A DNA stretch of 64,000 nucleotides from an uncultured Acidobacteriota bacterium (GCA_903832055.1 CAILAC010000017.1:124001-188000); one strand, 5' to 3'. Shown: positions 1 to 8,260, numbered from the stretch's first letter. Notes: generated by a model not told the origin, from the sequence alone. A program made the numbers and translations.

Positions 1-570
1 CTGCCCCAGATTTGCCGACGGCGTCTGAATTGTCCGGCAGGGCACAGAATGCGCCGTAAACAACACCGGCGCAGCCTTGCCCGTCTCTGCAATCAGCTGC
101 CCCTGCGTCACCCGCAACCGGTCCGCAAAGGCCTCCGCCAGCAGCGGCTCATGCGCCCAGCCTTCAATGAAGTCCACCTTCATCCCCGACGCCTCCGCCA
201 GCGCTGCCCGCCTGTACAACCCCACCGACGTCCGCGAATTCTGCGGAGCCAGGCAGATCGCCGCCACCTCGTCCACCCCATTGGCCCGCATCTGCCGCAC
301 TACGTCCGCAATGTATGGCCGCCAGTTGCGCATGCCTACATACACCGGCTCACCCAAAGCAGCCGCCAGCAGCTCCGCCTGCACCATCGTCAGGTCAGTC
401 AGCGGCGAGTGGCCCTTCGGCTCACCAATCAGCGAGTACCGATGCTGAATCTCCTCCACCACATGTTGCGGCATCGGCCTGCCGCTCACCACATTCTTCA
501 GATACTCAGGAATCTCATCAACCGTGTTCGGCGTCCCATGCGCCAACAGCAAAACCGCCCGCTTACCCAT
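1..570 (-). CDS. hemH: Ferrochelatase, C-terminal part missing (runs off window)
   Basis: This reading frame is not in the ORF track because it is open through the left edge. Translating the minus strand from the ATG at 570 gives a protein beginning MGKRAVLLLAHGTPNTVDEI, then an SPL segment, VYVGMRNWRPYIADVV and FTAHSVP. These are hallmark segments of ferrochelatase, and the histidine of the last motif belongs to the metal/porphyrin site. The enzyme inserts iron into a porphyrin (protoporphyrin or coproporphyrin) in the last steps of heme synthesis. A GGAGG Shine-Dalgarno lies 7 nt before the ATG and fixes the start. About 190 residues are visible of an expected 320-350. It follows hemE on the same strand, 127 nt downstream, so the two probably belong to one heme gene cluster. 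Confidence 0.9.
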   Translation of the reverse strand, partial: MGKRAVLLLAHGTPNTVDEIPEYLKNVVSGRPMPQHVVEEIQHRYSLIGEPKGHSPLTDLTMVQAELLAAALGEPVYVGMRNWRPYIADVVRQMRANGVDEVAAICLAPQNSRTSVGLYRRAALAEASGMKVDFIEGWAHEPLLAEAFADRLRVTQGQLIAETGKAAPVLFTAHSVPCRTIQTPSANLGQ

Positions 571-615
571 GAACTGCCTCCATACAGGTTTGACTCAATC
601 TCGATTTCAGGAAGG

Positions 616-668
616 GTACGGGCTTCAGCCCGTACATCATTCCAACAGATGGGAATGGGCTTCAGCCC
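616..668. repeat. Two TTCA-loop hairpins in the hemE-hemH spacer
   Basis: Two short palindromes sit close together. GTACGGGC-TTCA-GCCCGTAC (616-635) has a perfect 8-bp stem and a four-base loop. GGGC-TTCA-GCCC (657-668) is the second. The same core recurs at about 18391-18443 in another intergenic space, so this is a dispersed element rather than a gene-specific terminator; no T-run follows. Confidence 0.7.
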
Positions 669-697
669 CTGAGGGACTCTCCCTCAGCCAACTCCGC

Positions 698-1834
698 TTA
701 CCCTCGCGGAATCTCCCCACCGCCCACCACCGGCAGCTTCTGCGCATACAACGGCGAAAATGCCTTCACCATCTTCACCACCGCCTGCACGTTCTCCACC
801 GGAGTCCCCGGCACAATTCCATGCCCCAGGTTGAAGATGTGCCCAGCCCGCCCAGCCGCCTGCGCCAGCACCTGCTTGACCCGCGTTTCGAGAATCGGCT
901 CCGGCGCAAACAGCGTAATCGGGTCCAGATTTCCCTGCACAGCGCAACTGTACCCCAGCGACTTCCACCCCTCGTCCAGCGGTGTCCGCCAATCCAGCCC
1001 CACCACATCGGCGCCCGTCTCACGCATCGCCGGCAGCAAACTCGCCGTATCCACGCCAAAATAGATCACCGGCACGCCCAGCTCCTGCACCGCCCGTACC
1101 AGCCGCGTCGTCACCGGCAGGCAGTAGTCGCGGTAGTCCTCCACCGAGAGCGAACCCACCCAGCTATCAAATATCTGGATTACGTCCGCGCCCGCATCCA
1201 CCTGCTGCTTGCAGTACGCCACCAGCACCGTCACCAGCTTGTCCAGCAACTTCTGCCAAGCCGCCGGCTCTGAATACATCATCTGCTTGGTAAAGATGTA
1301 GTTCCGCGAACTCCCGCCCTCAATCATGTAGCTCGCCAGCGTAAACGGAGCGCCGCAAAACCCGATCATCCCCATTTGGTCGCCAAAGTGCCCGGCGACT
1401 TTCTCAATCGCCTTCGCAACGTACTCCAGCTCCCCGGCCCGGTCCGTCCGCAGCCGGTCAATCTGCTCCACCGTCCGCAGCGGGTGGTGCACCATCGGCC
1501 CCTCGCCCGCCACAAACTCAAAGTCCAGCCCCATCGGCTCCAGCGGCAGCAGCAGATCGGCAAAGATGATCGCCGCGTCCACGCCCAGCTTTTCGGCGGC
1601 GGTAATCGTCACCTCGGCGGCAATCTCCGGTCGCTTGCAGATTTCCACCAGCGTGTGATGCTTCCGCACCTCGCGATACTCCGCCATATACCGCCCGGCC
1701 TGTCGCAAAAACCACACCGGAGGCCGGTCCACAGGCCGCTTCAAGCAAGCCCGCACAAACCGCGTTCCACCACTCATGCCCACAGCCCCAATCGGCTCCG
1801 GCAATATGCCATCATTCCCAATCAATGAACTCAT
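698..1834 (-). CDS. hemE: Uroporphyrinogen III decarboxylase
   Basis: Decarboxylates the four acetate side chains of uroporphyrinogen III to give coproporphyrinogen III in the cytoplasm. The family signature RPPVWFLRQAGRYMAEYR is present near the N-terminus, followed by the IIFADLLLPLEPMG segment with the catalytic-site aspartate, FCGAPFTLASYMIEGG, and a C-terminal GHGIVPGTPVENV. The start chosen is the ATG at 1834 (378 aa). An ATG at 1780 would give 360 aa, nearer the family norm, so the start is uncertain. A TAGAAT hexamer (minus strand, 1848-1843) sits 8 nt before the 1834 ATG, which would make the transcript almost leaderless; a GGGGAG further upstream is too distant for a good Shine-Dalgarno. 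hemH follows on the same strand. Confidence 0.95.
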   Translation of the reverse strand: MSSLIGNDGILPEPIGAVGMSGGTRFVRACLKRPVDRPPVWFLRQAGRYMAEYREVRKHHTLVEICKRPEIAAEVTITAAEKLGVDAAIIFADLLLPLEPMGLDFEFVAGEGPMVHHPLRTVEQIDRLRTDRAGELEYVAKAIEKVAGHFGDQMGMIGFCGAPFTLASYMIEGGSSRNYIFTKQMMYSEPAAWQKLLDKLVTVLVAYCKQQVDAGADVIQIFDSWVGSLSVEDYRDYCLPVTTRLVRAVQELGVPVIYFGVDTASLLPAMRETGADVVGLDWRTPLDEGWKSLGYSCAVQGNLDPITLFAPEPILETRVKQVLAQAAGRAGHIFNLGHGIVPGTPVENVQAVVKMVKAFSPLYAQKLPVVGGGEIPRG

Positions 1835-1947
1835 ATGCAACGATTCTAGCGGCTCCCCACCCCCAAACACCCGTGAGCCACGTCACCGCTTTCATTTCAC
1901 ACAGCCAGCCGTGCCTCGCCCATCTCTTTGCCCTTGCTTTTCTGTCC

Positions 1948-2141
1948 GTCATTGCCGAAGAGAATCTGCCGTTGCCCTTGTTTTCTGGTTACCATTCCCG
2001 ACGAGAACCTGCTTGAGCCGTTGCCCTTCTTGCTGTCATTCCCGACTGGAATCTGCTGTTGCTTTTTGGCTGTCATTCCCGACGGGAATCTGCTGTTGCT
2101 GTTGCTTTTTGGCTGTCATTCTCAAAGGGAATCTGCTGTCC
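1948..2141. repeat. Five imperfect tandem copies of a palindromic GTCATTCCC...GGGAATCTGC unit
   Basis: Five degenerate units are seen, starting near 1948, 1991, 2035, 2072 and 2115. The clearest reads GTCATTCCCGACGGGAAT followed by CTGCTGTTGC and a T-rich tail. The core ATTCCC-gac-GGGAAT is an inverted repeat able to fold. Reading frames through it (77-184 aa in the ORF track) are low-complexity and are artefacts of the repeat. Single related copies occur near 10511, 16868 and 19239. Confidence 0.75.
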
Positions 2142-2150
2142 GGAAGCCTT

Positions 2151-2236
2151 CAGCGCCAAAGGCGCACACCATACCAGCCCAGGGCATCGCCCTGGGTCAC
2201 GTCGCCCCATTCCAAACCAAGGGCTGAAAGCCCGAT
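2151..2236. repeat. Three-hairpin composite intergenic element, copy 1
   Basis: Three hairpins occur in order: GCGCC-aaa-GGCGC (2153-2165), CCCAGGGC-atc-GCCCTGGG (2178-2196) and GGGC-tgaaa-GCCC (2221-2233). The first linker contains CCATACCAGCC, and CTAT follows the third hairpin. The same order and closely similar linkers recur at 18214-18299, so this is one mobile or amplified unit rather than three independent hairpins. Confidence 0.75.
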
Positions 2237-2428
2237 CTATCCCTCTCCGGCGCAAACCAATCAAACACCCATCAGCCACGTCACCGGCATACCCGCCAGC
2301 TTTCATCGCGGCCCATCCGTGCCATCGTGAATATCTCAGTATGAACTGGGAAATGAATGTAAGATGGCTCTTTTACGAGGTGGGGCATAGCGACAAAGAG
2401 TGAACCTATACCCTTAGAATCCGAGCGA

Positions 2429-3790
2429 TTGCTCTTCGGCCATCCCAAAGGGCTTTTCTTCCTCGCCTTTACAGAAGCCTGGGAGCGCTTTTCCTTCTAC
2501 GGCATGACGGCGCTGCTCGTTCTCTACATGGTCAACCATTTGTTGCTGCCTGGGCATGTCGAGAACATTGCCGGTTTTGCCGCCTTCCGCCGCGCCCTCG
2601 AGTCCCTCACGGGCCAGTTCTCGCCCGTCGCGCTCTCTTCGTTGATCTTCGGGCTCTACTCGGGCTTCGTCTACTTCACGCCGGTGTTCGGCGGCCTCAT
2701 TGCTGACCGCTGGATAGGACAGCGCATCGCGGTCGTCATAGGCGCACTGTCGATGAGCGCCGGCCACATCGCAATGGCTTTCGAACGGACGTTCCTGCTG
2801 GCCTTGTTGCTGCTCGTGATCGGCTCGGGCTTCCTGAAGGGCAATATTTCTACCCAGGTTGGCGCCTTGTATCAGGACGATTCCAAGCGAACCGCCGGTT
2901 TTGCCATCTTCAGCGCGAGTATCAATTTTGGCGCCGTCTTCGGGCCGTTGGTGTGCGGTTTTCTAGCTCGGTATTACGGTTGGGACTATGGCTTTGGCGT
3001 GGCCGCGATCCTGATGCTCGCCGGACTTGCCACCTACCTCTGCGGTTATCGATATCTGCCTGCAAGAGTTGGTCGGCGCAGCCCAACCAGCGAACGCCTC
3101 ACCCGCGCCGACTGGCGCGTTATCGGTGCGCTCATCGCCGTCGTCCTGATCGCTGTTTTCCAGTCCATCAGCTACTACCAGCTTTACAACGTGTTTAAGA
3201 TCTGGATTCAGGAATACGTCGATCTCAGGGTTGGTGGCTTTGATATCCCAGTGCCCTGGTTTCAGTCGATTGACGCGCTGGTGGCCATTCTCGCTGTACC
3301 AGTGCTTTTCTGGTTGTGGCGACTGCAGGCTTCGCGGCGCGGCGAACCCGGAGAGATCGCCAAAATCGGCATCGGCGCATGGATCGCGGCTGCCAGCCAT
3401 CTGATGCTGGCAGCCGTCATCGTTTCCACTCACGGCGCACGCATTCATCCAATTTGGCCGGCACTTTGCGCCACAGGGATGGGAGTGGCCTTCCTGTACT
3501 ACTGGCCCACCTTGCTGGCGCTGGTCTCCCGGGCTGCTCCAGCCCGCGTCAACGCAACCATGATGGGCATCGCCTTCCTGTCTTTGTTTCTGGCAAACAA
3601 CATCCTGGGTTGGATTGGAGGGTTCTACGAGAGAATGGGCCCTGCCTCGTTCTGGCTGCTCCATGCAGCCATCGCCTCAGTGGGCGGCTTCCTGGTCTTG
3701 ATCTTCGGACGCAGGCTCGCCCGGGTGCTTGACACAAGTGCGCCCCAGCCTATGCGCCCATCGGCGATGACGCTTGAGGTCGAGAGTTGA
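2429..3790 (+). CDS. POT/PTR-family proton-coupled oligopeptide transporter
   Basis: Inner-membrane transporter of the major facilitator superfamily, probably taking up di- and tripeptides with protons. The N-terminal FTEAWERFSFYGM carries the ExxERFxYYG-type POT signature. A second family segment, with GALYQDDSKRTAGFAIF and SINFGAVFGP, follows about residues 145-175. About twelve hydrophobic segments fill the rest. The listed TTG start lacks a nearby Shine-Dalgarno. The frame is open upstream to 2363 and appears coding (ATKSEPIPLESER), with a GAGG 6 nt before an ATA codon at 2387, so translation may begin at ATA or at a mutated ATG. The substrate is inferred from the family only. It stands alone between a repeat-rich spacer and a convergent lipocalin-like gene. 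Confidence 0.85.
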   Translation: MLFGHPKGLFFLAFTEAWERFSFYGMTALLVLYMVNHLLLPGHVENIAGFAAFRRALESLTGQFSPVALSSLIFGLYSGFVYFTPVFGGLIADRWIGQRIAVVIGALSMSAGHIAMAFERTFLLALLLLVIGSGFLKGNISTQVGALYQDDSKRTAGFAIFSASINFGAVFGPLVCGFLARYYGWDYGFGVAAILMLAGLATYLCGYRYLPARVGRRSPTSERLTRADWRVIGALIAVVLIAVFQSISYYQLYNVFKIWIQEYVDLRVGGFDIPVPWFQSIDALVAILAVPVLFWLWRLQASRRGEPGEIAKIGIGAWIAAASHLMLAAVIVSTHGARIHPIWPALCATGMGVAFLYYWPTLLALVSRAAPARVNATMMGIAFLSLFLANNILGWIGGFYERMGPASFWLLHAAIASVGGFLVLIFGRRLARVLDTSAPQPMRPSAMTLEVES

Positions 3791-3887
3791 TCGCAAGCGC
3801 CAGTTCTGCAGCACTCATATCTCTCGCGGCGTAACCGATAGATTAGCCCACACAGGATTCCCGCCGTGGCGAGTCGGCGTAGGCGAA

Positions 3888-4373
3888 CTAGTAGTGTTCC
3901 CACACGATCCGCCAGCTTTCGTCAGGGCGCGAAGAGATCAGGACAAGCTGCTTGCCCGAAAACGTGTAGATGCGCGTAAGGTCCGTACCAATGAGCGAGC
4001 GCACCAGAGCACCCTGGACGTGATGCGTAACCGAGTGCGCGGCTTCGTTCACGTCGTAGGTGCCAAAGTAGCTTTCGTACCCATTGGCGCTGTATTTCAC
4101 AGGTCCACCATCGCGCGAGGCGCTCGGGTTCTTGTCCGATAACTTGTCCATGATCTGCACAGACATGTGGCCATCGCTCGTGTAGGTGAGAATGCCGGTC
4201 TGATCCTGCTTTGTCAGCTTCCCGTTCACCATTTCTTCATTTGAAACCAGCTGCCACGCGCCAATCAGTTGCTGGCGCACAGAACCCTCGGCCAGGCCCG
4301 ATGGGATTGATCGGTTACTTGCCAGGATGAGCAAGCCAAATGCTACCAGCACTGCAACGCGCGTTACTCGCAT
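3888..4373 (-). CDS. Secreted lipocalin-like domain protein
   Basis: 161 aa from the ATG at 4373, which has an AGGTGG 8 nt upstream and yields an N-terminal signal peptide (MRVTRVAVLVAFGLLILAS); the longer ORF-track start adds 13 atypical residues. The mature part begins LIGAWQLVSNEE and includes TGILTYTSDGHMSVQIMD, SYFGTYDVNEAAHSVTHHV, TRIYTFSGKQLVLIS and a final WRIVWEHY. This order matches the lipocalin-like family PF13924, small beta-barrels of unknown ligand. It would act outside the cytoplasmic membrane. No functional partner is visible; the gene is convergent with the POT transporter. Confidence 0.75.
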   Translation of the reverse strand: MRVTRVAVLVAFGLLILASNRSIPSGLAEGSVRQQLIGAWQLVSNEEMVNGKLTKQDQTGILTYTSDGHMSVQIMDKLSDKNPSASRDGGPVKYSANGYESYFGTYDVNEAAHSVTHHVQGALVRSLIGTDLTRIYTFSGKQLVLISSRPDESWRIVWEHY

Positions 4374-4823
4374 CTGACCACCACCTGATTTCAAGTCAAC
4401 CTCGATTCGCACTTCTCAGCTTTGCTATGGCAGCGCAATTCTCTCACAATGCAAAGCAGTCGAATCGCTTTCCTGACGGCACAATCCACGCCTGCATCCC
4501 GACGATTCCGGGTGCCGCGAATACCCCTCGGCAGTTGCCCCAGGTCTCGCCTCCAAGACCTGGTCCGAACCCACCCGCAGCACGAACCCGCCCGCCCCAC
4601 CTTCGCCACGCCTCTGCGGTGGCGGCAGAGGTCGAATACTTTGGACCTAAAGGCATTTATCGCTCTTTGCTTTTGACGGCCCACAGCACTCGCTCCAACC
4701 CAACCACCTCAATCGCATCCCTAGCCCCCTCCAAAGCAAATCTTTACGTCCCCAGATTCACCACAAACACCTCGACTCCCTTAAGTATGGAACCCCACCC
4801 ATACTTCCACCGTACTCCAGTAG
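4374..4823. other. Intergenic region upstream of the VWFA gene
   Basis: Spacer between two divergently transcribed genes. No supported gene was found; the ORFs on both strands are arginine/proline-rich and unlike real proteins. The only structure noted is the inverted repeat at 4783-4806. Confidence 0.5.
4783..4806. promoter_or_regulatory. Inverted repeat AAGTATGG-N8-CCATACTT upstream of the VWFA gene
   Basis: A perfect 8-bp inverted repeat with an 8-nt centre ends 17 nt before the ATG at 4824. Its position and symmetry fit an operator or a 5' untranslated hairpin of the VWFA gene. No regulator is identified. Confidence 0.4.
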
Positions 4824-5795
4824 ATGCTCCGAACTCCCGGCCTAAATTCCGTGATCCACTTCACGTTTGCCTCTGCCGCCCTGCTATGCGCGGTGCTTCC
4901 TCACTCCGGAGCCGCGCAGGACATCCCCGTCTTCAAATCCGAAACCCGCCTCATCGACTCCACCATCAGCGTCCATGACCCCAGCGGCGGCCTTGTCCTC
5001 GACCTGACCAAAGACGACTTCGCCATCCTCGAAGACGGCATCCCGCAATCCATCCGCTACTTCTCACGCGCCGAAGATCTCCCGCTCAGCATCGGGCTCA
5101 TCGTTGACGTCAGCGGCAGCCAGGAAAAATTCCCCAAAGAACACGAACGCGACATCGCCGACTTCCTCCACCAGACCCTTGAGCCCAGGGACAGCGCTTT
5201 CGCCCTCTGCTTCGGCAACCATCTCCGCCTGGTTTCAGATTGGAGCAGCGATCAGCCAGCCATCCTCGCCGCCCTGCGCAGCTTCGACAAAGGTCAGCGC
5301 GACTTCCCCCAGATCGGTCCAAAAGAAGGGCGCGACCTCGGCACAGCCCTCAACGATGCGGTCTACTTCGCCACAACTGAGAAAATGACCGGTATTCAGC
5401 ACCGCCGCAAGGTACTCGTTGTCTTCAGCGACGGCCAGGAAAACTCCAGCGAGCACGACCTCATCGACACCATCGAAGCCGCCCAGAACAACGACGTCCT
5501 CGTGTACGCCATCCGCTACACCGAACTGGACCACGGCAAAATGAACGCCCGCGACCGCTACGGCATGCGCGAACTCGATCACCTCACTGCACAGACCGGC
5601 GGCAAGTCCTACGACTCGCACGCCATGAAAGTCAACCAGGCCTTCACAGAAATCTCCGGCGAACTGCGCTCACTCTATGCAGTCGGCTATCACTCCACCA
5701 ACCTGACCAACGACGGCGAATTCCGAAAGGTTGTCATCCAGACACATCGAAAAGGCATCGTTCTCCGAGCTCGTGCCGGCTACTACGCCCGGTAA
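4824..5795 (+). CDS. Secreted VWFA-domain protein (acidobacterial type)
   Basis: 323 aa with an N-terminal hydrophobic export signal ending near residues 30-32 (ALLCAVLPHSGAAQD). A beta-rich segment with LVLDLTKDDFAILEDG precedes the von Willebrand A domain, whose MIDAS begins LIVDVSGSQ (DxSxS) and continues with VVFSDGQENSS. The C-terminal LYAVGYHS...RKGIVLRARAGYYAR is typical of the acidobacterial VWFA-related family (TIGR03436). Such proteins lie in the periplasm or at the surface and probably bind protein partners through a metal ion; no specific role is known. The gene is single and converges on the sulfurtransferase gene. Confidence 0.85.
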   Translation: MLRTPGLNSVIHFTFASAALLCAVLPHSGAAQDIPVFKSETRLIDSTISVHDPSGGLVLDLTKDDFAILEDGIPQSIRYFSRAEDLPLSIGLIVDVSGSQEKFPKEHERDIADFLHQTLEPRDSAFALCFGNHLRLVSDWSSDQPAILAALRSFDKGQRDFPQIGPKEGRDLGTALNDAVYFATTEKMTGIQHRRKVLVVFSDGQENSSEHDLIDTIEAAQNNDVLVYAIRYTELDHGKMNARDRYGMRELDHLTAQTGGKSYDSHAMKVNQAFTEISGELRSLYAVGYHSTNLTNDGEFRKVVIQTHRKGIVLRARAGYYAR

Positions 5796-5829
5796 GGCTG
5801 GCATATACCCATCTCCTTTTCGTGGAGGG

Positions 5830-6672
5830 CTAGTCCTCCACCTCAATTACCGCCCCCGCCCGCGAAGCATATTCCGCCCACGACCCGTCATACAGCCGCA
5901 CATCGCTCGCCCCGGCCAGCTCCAGCCCCAGCGAAACCACCGCAGCCGTCACCCCTGACCCGCACGAAGTCACAAGCGGCTTCTCCATATCCACGCCCTT
6001 CGCCGCAAAATATGCCCGCAGCTCCTCCGGCGACTTCATCCGGCCATCCGCCGCCAGCTCCACAAACGGCACGCTCGTCGCCCCCGGCATATGCCCCGAC
6101 CGCAAACCCGCCCGCGGCTCCGGCAGCGTCCCGGCAAACCGCCCAGCCGACCGCGCATCCAATATCTGCTCGTGACCGGCAATCGCCCGCTCAATCCCCG
6201 CAAAGTCCTCGACCGCGCCAGCCTTCAGCCGCGCCGCAAACGGCACCCGCGCCCGCCGCACCGCCCCCGACTCCGTCGGCAAACCGGCAGCCACCCACGC
6301 CTGCAACCCGCCATCCAGCAGATACACGCGCTCCACCCCAAACGTCCGCAGCATCCACCATGCCCTCGGTGCCGAATACACCCCCGCCTGCTCATACACC
6401 ACAATCGTCATCTGGTCGCCCACCCCCAGCGCCGCCATACCCTCCGCAAAGTCCTCCGCCGTCGGCAGCGAATGCGGCAGCCCCGTCGAGTGGTCAGAAA
6501 ACTCCTCGATATCAAAGAAAACCGCCCCCGGGATATGCCGCTCCAGATAGCAGGCACGGCAATCCACCGGAGGCGTCACACCTACCGGGGGCATCGTCGC
6601 ATCCACCACTACAACGGTTGCATCGTCAAGTTGCTGCGCCAGCCAGTCTGCTGAAACAAGAGGTGTGCTCAT
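5830..6672 (-). CDS. sseA: Thiosulfate/3-mercaptopyruvate sulfurtransferase
   Basis: 280 aa with two rhodanese domains, the usual architecture and length. The N-terminal, inactive domain contains VVVDATMPP and HIPGAVFFDIEEFSD. The C-terminal domain has ILDARSAGRF and the active-site loop TSCGSGVTAAV. The CGSGVT loop is the form typical of 3-mercaptopyruvate sulfurtransferase rather than thiosulfate rhodanese (CRxGxx). The enzyme moves sulfane sulfur from 3-mercaptopyruvate to thiol acceptors in the cytoplasm. The start at 6672 is preferred to 6702 because GGAG lies 8 nt before it. The stop codon lies in a GTGGAGG/CCTCCAC hairpin (5822-5841) between this gene and the convergent VWFA gene. Confidence 0.9.
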   Translation of the reverse strand: MSTPLVSADWLAQQLDDATVVVVDATMPPVGVTPPVDCRACYLERHIPGAVFFDIEEFSDHSTGLPHSLPTAEDFAEGMAALGVGDQMTIVVYEQAGVYSAPRAWWMLRTFGVERVYLLDGGLQAWVAAGLPTESGAVRRARVPFAARLKAGAVEDFAGIERAIAGHEQILDARSAGRFAGTLPEPRAGLRSGHMPGATSVPFVELAADGRMKSPEELRAYFAAKGVDMEKPLVTSCGSGVTAAVVSLGLELAGASDVRLYDGSWAEYASRAGAVIEVED

Positions 6673-6881
6673 TCGTTCATCTCCAAAATCTCTGCTTTCC
6701 ATCTTCCCACGCCACCCCTGGTCATGCCGCCCTCTTCTCTCTCAACCCGGCACGGCGAATGCGATCAACATCAGCAATGTAATTAACATCCGGATGTCGC
6801 TCCCCGGAACTTTTCCATCCGCTGCAGCGCAACATCCATAACAATTGGGTGGCGACGTCCCTCGTTGGTATTGCCTACCCG

Positions 6882-6910
6882 TAACACAATCAAGACAGTC
6901 AATTGTGTTA
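6882..6910. promoter_or_regulatory. Inverted repeat TAACACAAT-N11-ATTGTGTTA
   Basis: A perfect 9-bp inverted repeat separated by 11 nt lies about 50 nt before the glycosyltransferase start, in an AT-richer patch. It may be a regulator binding site or a leader hairpin. No T-run follows, so it is not an obvious terminator. Confidence 0.4.
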
Positions 6911-6958
6911 TTGACATACCGCCTGACTTGGCATGAACCTTGATAGACAAGGTGCTCG

Positions 6959-8089
6959 TTGTACCCCGAAAAACTGGACATTCCATTGGTTCCAGTTAGA
7001 ATGACTCAAGATTTTTCACTCACAAGCTTTCGAGAAGAGAACACTGTGAACCTGACACCTCTCAAAAGTAGAGTCCTTCGCTCCATAACACGCTCCAAAG
7101 CTCACTTGCGCGATGTCAGCGAAAAGAGCTGGAATCTCCACGACGCAGAAACCTATACATCTCCCCGTGCCATCTTTCTCGACGGAGACACCGACAAAAT
7201 AACGGCTTTCATACCCGATACAACTCCAGAACTCGAGAAAGAGCGAATGCTGGGCGGTGTTCGCGAACATGCCGCAACAATCGTCCATCAAGTCACGCAT
7301 GTCGAATACGTTAATGGCTCCCTCTACAAGAATTCCGTGCGCCACCGCCTCCTGCCCGGTCCGGAAAAGCTCATCGGTAGAGGCACTCCCGAACACATCG
7401 CCCAGGGTGCAATGGCCTGCAGCCTCTACGGGTCCACCTTCTTCGCCCACTGGATTGGCGACGACATGACCGCCGCTCTGGCCCTTGAGGGCATGGGTAC
7501 CCCGGTCACGCCGCGCCGCAAGCCCTACCACCACGAACCCGGCTACACCAAAATCCTCGGGATCAAGCGGCACGAGATCACCCGCGCTCATTTCGACAAA
7601 TTCGTCTGGCTAGACGATTTCGGGCAAAACAGCTTCAAACGCAAGCGTTACGCCACCATCATGCACCGCCTGCGCGCCGCCGCACCCGGCACCACCAACG
7701 AGCGCGTTTTTATCCGCCGCGGCAGCAGCGGAGCAGCGCGCTCCCTCATCAACGCTGCCGAAGTCGAGGCATGCCTCGTCTCCCAGGGATTTGCAATCGT
7801 CGAACCCGAGCACCTGACGGCCGAGGAAATCGTCCGGCAAACCTCAGGCGCAAGCATCGTCATGGGCGTCGAAGGCAGCCAAATGGTTCATGGCATGTTC
7901 AACATGTCGCCCACCGGCACTGTCTGCATCCTGCAACCGCCCTTCCGCTTCACCAATCTTCACAAAGACTTCACCGATTGCATGGGCATGCCGTACGGAT
8001 TCCTCACCGGCGTTGCCGCCGAAGGCGGATTCACGATCAGCATCGAGGAACTCAAACGATTCCTTCAAAAAGTGGAAGCCGCCGCTTGA
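6959..8089 (+). CDS. Glycosyltransferase family 61 (DUF563) protein
   Basis: 376 aa. The C-terminal half matches the GT61/DUF563 pattern: ERVFIRRGSSGAARSLIN, then NAAEVEACLVSQGFAIVEPE, LTAEEIVRQTSGASIVMGVEGSQMVH and a C-terminal hydrophobic strand. GT61 proteins transfer xylose, GlcNAc or other sugars; the bacterial members are mostly uncharacterised and are often found with exopolysaccharide or LPS genes. No signal peptide or membrane segment is visible, so it is probably cytosolic or peripheral. The listed start is TTG with AAGG 8 nt upstream; an ATG at 7001 is a possible alternative. dTDP-glucose dehydratase lies nearby on the other strand, but the two are not co-transcribed. Confidence 0.75.
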   Translation: MYPEKLDIPLVPVRMTQDFSLTSFREENTVNLTPLKSRVLRSITRSKAHLRDVSEKSWNLHDAETYTSPRAIFLDGDTDKITAFIPDTTPELEKERMLGGVREHAATIVHQVTHVEYVNGSLYKNSVRHRLLPGPEKLIGRGTPEHIAQGAMACSLYGSTFFAHWIGDDMTAALALEGMGTPVTPRRKPYHHEPGYTKILGIKRHEITRAHFDKFVWLDDFGQNSFKRKRYATIMHRLRAAAPGTTNERVFIRRGSSGAARSLINAAEVEACLVSQGFAIVEPEHLTAEEIVRQTSGASIVMGVEGSQMVHGMFNMSPTGTVCILQPPFRFTNLHKDFTDCMGMPYGFLTGVAAEGGFTISIEELKRFLQKVEAAA

Positions 8090-8260
8090 ACTCACCGAGT
8101 CCGGAACTGTAAGAATTCCGTAGGCATCGGATAACCCGATCGTCCCCCATACCCCTTCGCTCCATTCCCCAAGCCTGAACGCGGCAAAGCCCCGGCTGCA
8201 CGATGTGGCCAGGGCTCTTGCCAAAAAACATACCTCTTCCGCCGCAGACTACCTCAAAAG

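Larger units (their letters stand above)
1871..2386. other. Repeat-filled intergenic region between hemE and the POT transporter
   Basis: No credible gene is present. The region holds the five-unit tandem repeat (1948-2141), the three-hairpin composite element (2151-2236), and about 150 bp of plain sequence leading to a GAGG-containing ribosome-binding region at 2377-2380. Confidence 0.7.

Noticed and set aside
49-1293. Five plus-strand ORFs (up to 249 aa) over the heme genes
   Set aside because: Arginine/proline/histidine-rich shadow frames of hemH and hemE on the other strand.
1776-2403. Overlapping ORFs of 63-184 aa in the hemE-POT spacer
   Set aside because: They run through the tandem and hairpin repeats; no ribosome sites or family motifs.
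5822-5841. GTGGAGG/CCTCCAC hairpin between the VWFA and sulfurtransferase genes as a terminator
   Set aside because: A 7-bp stem exists, but no T-run follows on either strand; mentioned with the sseA entry only.
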